A stretch of 64,000 nt of DNA from NCBI RefSeq assembly GCF_033170155.1, contig NZ_CP137079.1, forward strand, positions 2,046,001-2,110,000, in the 5' to 3' direction. This stretch comes from Raineyella sp. W15-4 (GTDB lineage: Bacteria; Actinomycetota; Actinomycetes; Propionibacteriales; Propionibacteriaceae). This document shows, piece after piece, positions 59,996 to 64,000 of this stretch. The position numbers were made by a program, and so were the translations under genes. Position 1 is the stretch's first letter. Every line of letters starts with the position of its first letter. Below the pieces are notes generated by a model. It was not told the origin of the DNA. It searched no databases and worked only from the letters and a program-made list of their open reading frames with translations.

Positions 59996-61510
59996 TTAGC
60001 TCCCCACTGCGGCCCGGGTCACGTCGAAGCTCAGCGACGTGGCATTGGCGTTGAGGCCGGTGACCTGCGGGGAGGTGACGACGAGGTTGGGCAACAGGAA
60101 CAGCCAGTCGGCGGCTGCGTCGTCGGAGAGCAGCTTCGCCGCGGCCCGCTGGTCGTCGATGTACTCCTGGGCGGTCCCGGCGTCGGCGGCGGCCATCAGC
60201 GTCCGGAACTGCTCGGAGTCGTAGTGCCAGTAGTACGACGGGTCGGCGAAGTTGACCAGGTCACGCGGTTCGACGTGCGCCACGATGGTCAGGTCGTAGT
60301 CACCCTGCCGCATCACCACATCGATCCACCGGGCGGGGAACTCCAGTTCGTCGATCACCACGGTGATCCCGACGGCGGCCAGCTGGCTCTGCACGAACTG
60401 GCCGGCGCCCTTGGCGTACGCCAGGGTGGGCAGTCGCAGCCGCAGGGTGAGGCCCTTGGCGTAGCCGGCCTCCGTCAGCAGCTCCTTCGCCTTGGCTGGA
60501 TCGTACGGGTAAGCGCCGGACAGGTCCTGGTACCAGGGGTCGGTCGGCGGCACCATCGAGCCGATCAGCGTCCCCTTGCCGTTCCAGACCGAGTCGAGCA
60601 GCGCCTTGCGGTCGATGGCGTAGCTGATCGCCTGGCGCACCCGCTTGTCCTTCAGCGCGGGGTTGAGGTTGTTCATCCCGAGCACCACCTCGCCGTTGGT
60701 GGTGCCCTGCATCACCGTGTACTTCGTGGTGTCGGAAAAGCGGTCCAGTGCCTGCGGCGCCTGCACGTTGGAGATCACGTTGAGGTCACCGGACAGCATC
60801 GCGGCGTTCATCGCAGTGGCGTCGGTGAAGTAGCGGAAGGTGACGGTGTCCGGACGGGCCCGGGTGCCCCAGTACCGGTCGTTGCGCACCAGCTCGATCT
60901 GGGACCCCTTGGTCCAGGCCTTCAGGGCGTACGGTCCGGAGCCGGCGGGGGTGGTCGCGAAGTCCGCCCCGGAGCCGGAGTCGAAGATGATCCCCGCGGT
61001 GGAGCTCATGTTCCACAGCCAGCTGTTCGACGGGCGCTTCAGGGTGACCACGGCGGTGTGGTCGTCCGGCGTGGCGACGTTGTCCACCACCGACATCTGG
61101 GTCTTCAGCACGGTGCTGGTCTCGGCGCTGAGGATCCGCTCGATGCTCCACTTCACGTCGGCCGCGGTGAGCGGGCGACCGGAGGCGAAGCTCGCCCCCG
61201 GCTCCAGGTGGAAGGTGTACGTCCGCCGGTCCGGGCTCACCGTCCACTCCTTGGCCAGCAGGCCCTGCAGCTGACCGGTGCTGTCGACCTTCACCAGGGT
61301 CTCGTAGACGTTGTAGAGCAGCACCTGCGGGATGGCGGCGGCGTTGTTCATCGTCGGGTCGAGGGTGGGCGGTTCGGCGGTGGCGCCGATCACCAGGGTG
61401 TTCGCGGGCAGGTGGCTCCCCGAGGAACGGGCGCCCTGACCCGAGCAGCCGGCCAGCAGCACCGCCAGCCCGGTCACCCAGGCCACCACAATCCCCAGTC
61501 GACGACGCAT
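59996..61510 (-). CDS. Peptide-type ABC transporter substrate-binding lipoprotein
   Basis: 504 residues, SBP family 5. The lipoprotein signal peptide ends LLAGCSGQ (lipobox Cys near residue 22), so it is tethered outside the membrane. TLVIGATAEPPTLDPTMNNA opens the mature protein; YETLVKVDSTGQLQGLLAKEW and DKRVRQAISYAIDRKALLD are family motifs. ATG 61510 has GAGG 5 nt upstream. Ligand unknown: the family handles peptides but also nickel, sugars and glutathione. 57 nt after the S58 peptidase gene. Confidence 0.92.
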   Translation of the reverse strand: MRRRLGIVVAWVTGLAVLLAGCSGQGARSSGSHLPANTLVIGATAEPPTLDPTMNNAAAIPQVLLYNVYETLVKVDSTGQLQGLLAKEWTVSPDRRTYTFHLEPGASFASGRPLTAADVKWSIERILSAETSTVLKTQMSVVDNVATPDDHTAVVTLKRPSNSWLWNMSSTAGIIFDSGSGADFATTPAGSGPYALKAWTKGSQIELVRNDRYWGTRARPDTVTFRYFTDATAMNAAMLSGDLNVISNVQAPQALDRFSDTTKYTVMQGTTNGEVVLGMNNLNPALKDKRVRQAISYAIDRKALLDSVWNGKGTLIGSMVPPTDPWYQDLSGAYPYDPAKAKELLTEAGYAKGLTLRLRLPTLAYAKGAGQFVQSQLAAVGITVVIDELEFPARWIDVVMRQGDYDLTIVAHVEPRDLVNFADPSYYWHYDSEQFRTLMAAADAGTAQEYIDDQRAAAKLLSDDAAADWLFLLPNLVVTSPQVTGLNANATSLSFDVTRAAVGS

Positions 61511-61567
61511 GCCCACCTCAACCCTCCGGTCCCGACCTCCGATGTCCGAGAGACATCCTCCCACGTG

Positions 61568-62581
61568 TCACCCGGCCGGCCGTCGCACCTCGGGAACGAG
61601 ATCGGCGTACGCCGGCCAGAGCCCGGCCGTGGTGGCGGCGAGCAGCGCCACCAGGCAGGCCTCCTCGACCACGTCGGCGGCCGCGGTGAGCAGCAGATCG
61701 AACAGTCGTCTCGGGTCGGTGGCGGGGTCAACCGGCACCCGGCCGGAGGCCAGACAGAACATCGTGTCTCCGTCGAACATCCGATGCACCGGCCGGACGG
61801 CGCGGGCCAGCCCGTCGTGGGCCACCTGGGCCACCTTCGTCGTCTGGTCCCGGTCCAGCGTCGCGTCGGTGAGCACCGTCGCGATGGTGGTATTGAGCGG
61901 CAGGGTCGGCACCCAGTGGAGGGCCTCGGCGATCGCCGCCCGCTGGTCCGCGGTGGGGGCGGGCAGCGACCCGAGAGTGTCCGCCCAAGGCCGGCCGGTA
62001 CGTTCGTCCACCGCCGGGCCCGAGGCGTTGAGCACCAACGCGGCGCCGATCCGGAACGGCCCGGCGATCCGCTCCGCATAGCCGAATCCGCCGCGCAGAC
62101 CGCCGCAGACCGCTCCGGTGCCGGCACCGACCGAGCCGACCGGGGGCAGCTCGCCCGGTCCGAGGTCGGCCCGGAAGGCGGCGTCCAGCGCCCGTGACCC
62201 GAAGCTGGCGTCAGGCCGATGAGCGCTCACCCCACCGCGGCCGAGATCGAAGATGACCGCGGCGGGCACGATCGGCACCACCGCGGCCGGCGGATCGGCC
62301 GGGGGCGCCGGCACCGGGAAGCCGATCCCGCGCTCCTCCAGACCCGCCATCGCCCCGTCAGCGGCGGCCAGCCCGTACGCACTGCCTCCGGTGAGGACCA
62401 CCGCATGGATGTCATGGACCATCGCGGTGGGCCGGAGCAGATCCGTCTCCCGGGTCCCGGGACCGCCACCGCGGACGTCGACGCCGGCGGTGGCGCCGTC
62501 ACGGGCCAGGACGACCGTCGTCCCGGTCAGCCAGCCGTCACCACGGGCATCGTGATGGCCGATGGAGAAGCCTTCGATCAT
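61568..62581 (-). CDS. P1-family (S58/DmpA-like) aminopeptidase
   Basis: 337 residues. IEGFSIGHHDARGDGWLTGTTVV, VHDIHAVVLTGGSAYGLAAADG, GSVGAGTGAVCGGLRGGFGYA and LPLNTTIATVLTDATLDRDQ match the S58 family; the nucleophile should be the residue exposed by self-cleavage in the LNTTIATV segment. ATG 62581 lies 6 nt after TACCGT, so it is probably leaderless; ATG 62614 is the alternative. Heads the transporter operon, which suggests intracellular cleavage of imported peptides. Confidence 0.88.
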   Translation of the reverse strand: MIEGFSIGHHDARGDGWLTGTTVVLARDGATAGVDVRGGGPGTRETDLLRPTAMVHDIHAVVLTGGSAYGLAAADGAMAGLEERGIGFPVPAPPADPPAAVVPIVPAAVIFDLGRGGVSAHRPDASFGSRALDAAFRADLGPGELPPVGSVGAGTGAVCGGLRGGFGYAERIAGPFRIGAALVLNASGPAVDERTGRPWADTLGSLPAPTADQRAAIAEALHWVPTLPLNTTIATVLTDATLDRDQTTKVAQVAHDGLARAVRPVHRMFDGDTMFCLASGRVPVDPATDPRRLFDLLLTAAADVVEEACLVALLAATTAGLWPAYADLVPEVRRPAG

Positions 62582-62587
62582 GGGTCC

Positions 62588-62648
62588 ACGGTAGTTCCGG
62601 GAGGCCGGGATCACCCGATTTGCATTGCCGGCAGATCGGGTCTAGAGT
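62588..62648. promoter_or_regulatory. Divergent promoters for the S58 operon and tRNA-fMet
   Basis: Plus strand: TTGCAT (62620-62625), exactly 17 bp, TAGAGT (62643-62648), the best -35/-10 pair in the window, about 17 nt before the tRNA. Minus strand: TACCGT (62593-62588), 6 nt before ATG 62581. Confidence 0.65.
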
Positions 62649-62664
62649 TCAGACTCGTTGCCGA

Positions 62665-62738
62665 CGCGGGGTGGAGCAGCTCGGTAGCTCGCTGGGCTCA
62701 TAACCCAGAGGTCGCAGGTTCAAATCCTGCCCCCGCCA
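62665..62738 (+). tRNA. Initiator tRNA-fMet (anticodon CAT)
   Basis: Closely matches bacterial initiator tRNA. Position 1 C faces position 72 C (unpaired, an initiator hallmark), the anticodon stem is CTGGG/CCCAG with three consecutive G-C pairs next to loop CTCATAA, and the T arm is GCAGG-TTCAAAT-CCTGC. Discriminator A; CCA is not encoded, unlike the tRNA-Arg in this window. Confidence 0.95.
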
Positions 62739-62744
62739 CGATGG

Positions 62745-62800
62745 GATGTCTCAGGACATCGGAATGGCTCGAACCTATGTTGTGTAGGTTCGAGCCATTC
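62745..62800 (+). terminator. Two consecutive perfect hairpins after tRNA-fMet
   Basis: GATGTC-TCAG-GACATC (62745-62760) is followed at once by a perfect 16-bp stem GAATGGCTCGAACCTA / TAGGTTCGAGCCATTC with a 7-nt loop (62762-62800). The second is probably the tRNA terminator or 3' processing signal. No T-tract follows. Confidence 0.55.
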
Positions 62801-62932
62801 GTGGTCTCCGGGTTCCGGGTGGGCGGCGTCGATGATGCGGAGGCATCAGCGCTCCCCGGAGCCTGATCCGCCCCGAGGGCTCGCAAACGGACGGTCCCCC
62901 GACAGCCCGCGGGATGTGGTGTGATGTCGGTC

Positions 62933-64000
62933 ATGGCCCAGCCGTCCGTCCACCTCGACTACCCCGTCCACGAGCGTCGGCTCGACAACGGGCTGCGGGT
63001 GGTGGTGAGTCCGGATCACGCCACCCCGACGGTCGCGGTCAACCTGTGGTACGACGTCGGGTCCCGCCACGAGCGGCCGCACCGCACCGGACTGGCGCAC
63101 CTGTTCGAGCACCTGATGTTCCAGGGGTCGGGGCACGTCGGGTCGGCGCAGCACATCGCGATCCTGGAGGCGGTCGGCGCCACCGCCAACGCCACCACCT
63201 CGTTCGACCGGACCAACTACTTCGAGAGCGGTCCGGTCGGCGTCCTCGACCTCGCCCTGTGGCTGGAGGCCGACCGGATGGGTACGCTGCTGTCCGCCCT
63301 CGACCAGGTCAACCTCGACAACCAGCGCGACGTCGTCAAGGAGGAGAAGCGGCAGCGCTACGACAACGTGCCGTACGGGGATGCGTTCCGCCACCTGTTG
63401 GCGCTGTCCTTCCCGGAACGGCACCCGTACGCCCACCCCACCATCGGCTCGATGGCGGACCTCGACGCGGCCCGCCTGGACGACGTCCGGATCTTCTTCC
63501 AGGCGCACTACCTGCCCGGCAACGCCGTGCTGTCGATCGTCGGGGATGTCACCCCGGACGAGGCCTGGCGGAAGGCCGACCATCACTTCTCCCCGATCGC
63601 TCCGCGGATCCTCGGCGAGCGGCCGGCCACCGGGCCGCTGCCGCCGCTCACCGGGGTGCCCCGGGTCGACCTCGAGCAGCCGGTGCCGGCGGACGCCGTC
63701 TACCTGAGCTGGCGGCTGCCGGCTCTCGACACCCGCGCGTACGACGCTCTCGCGCTGGCGATGGACGTGCTCGGCGACGGCCAGACGTCCCGCCTGCACC
63801 GGGCGCTGGTCCGCGACCGCGGCCTCGCCGAGTCCGCCGGCAGCGGCACGGTCGGGCTGATCGACGGCACCTCGCTCGGCTTCGTGGTCGCCCGGGCCCG
63901 GGAGGGCACCACCGCCGGACAGCTCGAGGAAGCCCTGGGCGAGGTGCTCACCGACTACCTGGCGAGCGGCCCGACGCCCGACGAACTCGCCCGGGCCCGC
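62933..64000 (+). CDS. M16-family zinc metallopeptidase, partial at right edge
   Basis: 356 codons in the window; the C-terminus is beyond the edge. N-terminal LDNGLRVVVSPDHATPTVAVNLWYDVGSRHE leads to the inverted zinc motif HLFEHLMFQG and the downstream Glu in LWLEADRMG. NRTNYFESG-like substrate-pocket sequence appears as FDRTNYFESGP. The second half-domain begins around residue 190. Start is uncertain: ATG 62933 used, with ATG 62924 in frame; no clear ribosome site. Family members process peptides and often occur as tandem pairs, so a second M16 gene may follow. Confidence 0.9.
   Translation, partial: MAQPSVHLDYPVHERRLDNGLRVVVSPDHATPTVAVNLWYDVGSRHERPHRTGLAHLFEHLMFQGSGHVGSAQHIAILEAVGATANATTSFDRTNYFESGPVGVLDLALWLEADRMGTLLSALDQVNLDNQRDVVKEEKRQRYDNVPYGDAFRHLLALSFPERHPYAHPTIGSMADLDAARLDDVRIFFQAHYLPGNAVLSIVGDVTPDEAWRKADHHFSPIAPRILGERPATGPLPPLTGVPRVDLEQPVPADAVYLSWRLPALDTRAYDALALAMDVLGDGQTSRLHRALVRDRGLAESAGSGTVGLIDGTSLGFVVARAREGTTAGQLEEALGEVLTDYLASGPTPDELARAR

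Noticed and set aside
59591-62197. An 868-codon plus-strand open frame opposite the ABC transporter genes
   Set aside because: Shadow of the minus-strand genes; no family motifs and no ribosome site.
62741-62800. Palindromes read as an insertion-sequence terminal repeat
   Set aside because: No transposase fragment or target duplication nearby; kept only as an open finding.
62698-62934. Minus-strand frame ending in AGAGFEPATSGL, and a similar one (MAPPVGFEPTL) near 40620
   Set aside because: These phrases are well-known translation artefacts of the reverse complement of tRNA genes.
62920-62936. A CRP-like half site TGTGA-N6-TCATG at the M16 start
   Set aside because: Second half matches only three of five positions and it overlaps the start codon.

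Overview
The window is GC-rich throughout, densely packed, and almost entirely chromosomal core. Gene content and order point to a high-GC actinobacterium, most likely in or near the Propionibacteriaceae. The lineage evidence is: the GlgE alpha-glucan pathway; methylmalonyl-CoA functions (meaB, mce, PduO-type adenosyltransferase); NucS mismatch endonuclease; WhiB1 with PdtaS; the SigR/RsrA pair; Kgd followed by a DUF6104 gene; ribosomal protein bL37; and the actinobacterial block from lysA to atpC followed by a DUF2550 gene. The family-level assignment is inference. I see no transposase, phage gene, integrase or CRISPR array.

Layout. 1-9.5 kb: alpha-glucan and trehalose metabolism, with glgP running leftward off the edge and glgE-treS-mak-glgB running rightward from a shared divergent promoter region. 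9.5-14.6 kb: a thioredoxin-fold/TPR protein, phosphoglucomutase, a YihY membrane protein, a PH-domain protein with a tiny membrane partner, and an orphan 83-residue gene. 14.6-21.4 kb: meaB and mce (divergent), a long polar coiled-coil protein, nucS, a small zinc-ribbon protein with an alpha/beta hydrolase, a cyclophilin lipoprotein, and the cobalamin adenosyltransferase.

21.4-40.4 kb is one uninterrupted minus-strand block. In transcription order it is lysA, hom, thrB, rho, rpmE, prfA, prmC, tsaC, wecA, two small AtpI/AtpZ-like genes, atpB-E-F-H-A-G-D-C and a DUF2550 gene. thrC is missing from its usual place between hom and thrB. A tRNA-Arg(CCG) sits just upstream of lysA. 40.6-51.8 kb holds a GT87-like membrane protein, kgd, whiB1 with an exact CRP-type palindrome upstream, pdtaS, bL37, sigR-rsrA, an SRAP protein and a DoxX-like protein with a basic tail. 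51.8-56.3 kb carries aroA, rsgA, hisN and an E. coli-type serA. 56.4-62.6 kb is a five-gene peptide-type ABC transporter operon led by an S58 peptidase. The window closes with an initiator tRNA and a truncated M16 metallopeptidase.

How the genes work together. TreS turns trehalose into maltose, Mak phosphorylates it, GlgE polymerises maltose-1-phosphate into alpha-1,4-glucan, GlgB branches it, GlgP degrades it, and the nearby Pgm links glucose-1-P to glycolysis. Mce, MeaB and the adenosyltransferase serve a B12-dependent methylmalonyl-CoA mutase encoded elsewhere. The rest is central: ATP synthase, translation termination, transcription termination, aspartate-family and serine/histidine/aromatic biosynthesis, and redox control. 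A recurring architecture, a -10 element of the form TANNNT followed by 6-7 nt and then ATG or GTG, marks at least eight genes as probably leaderless.
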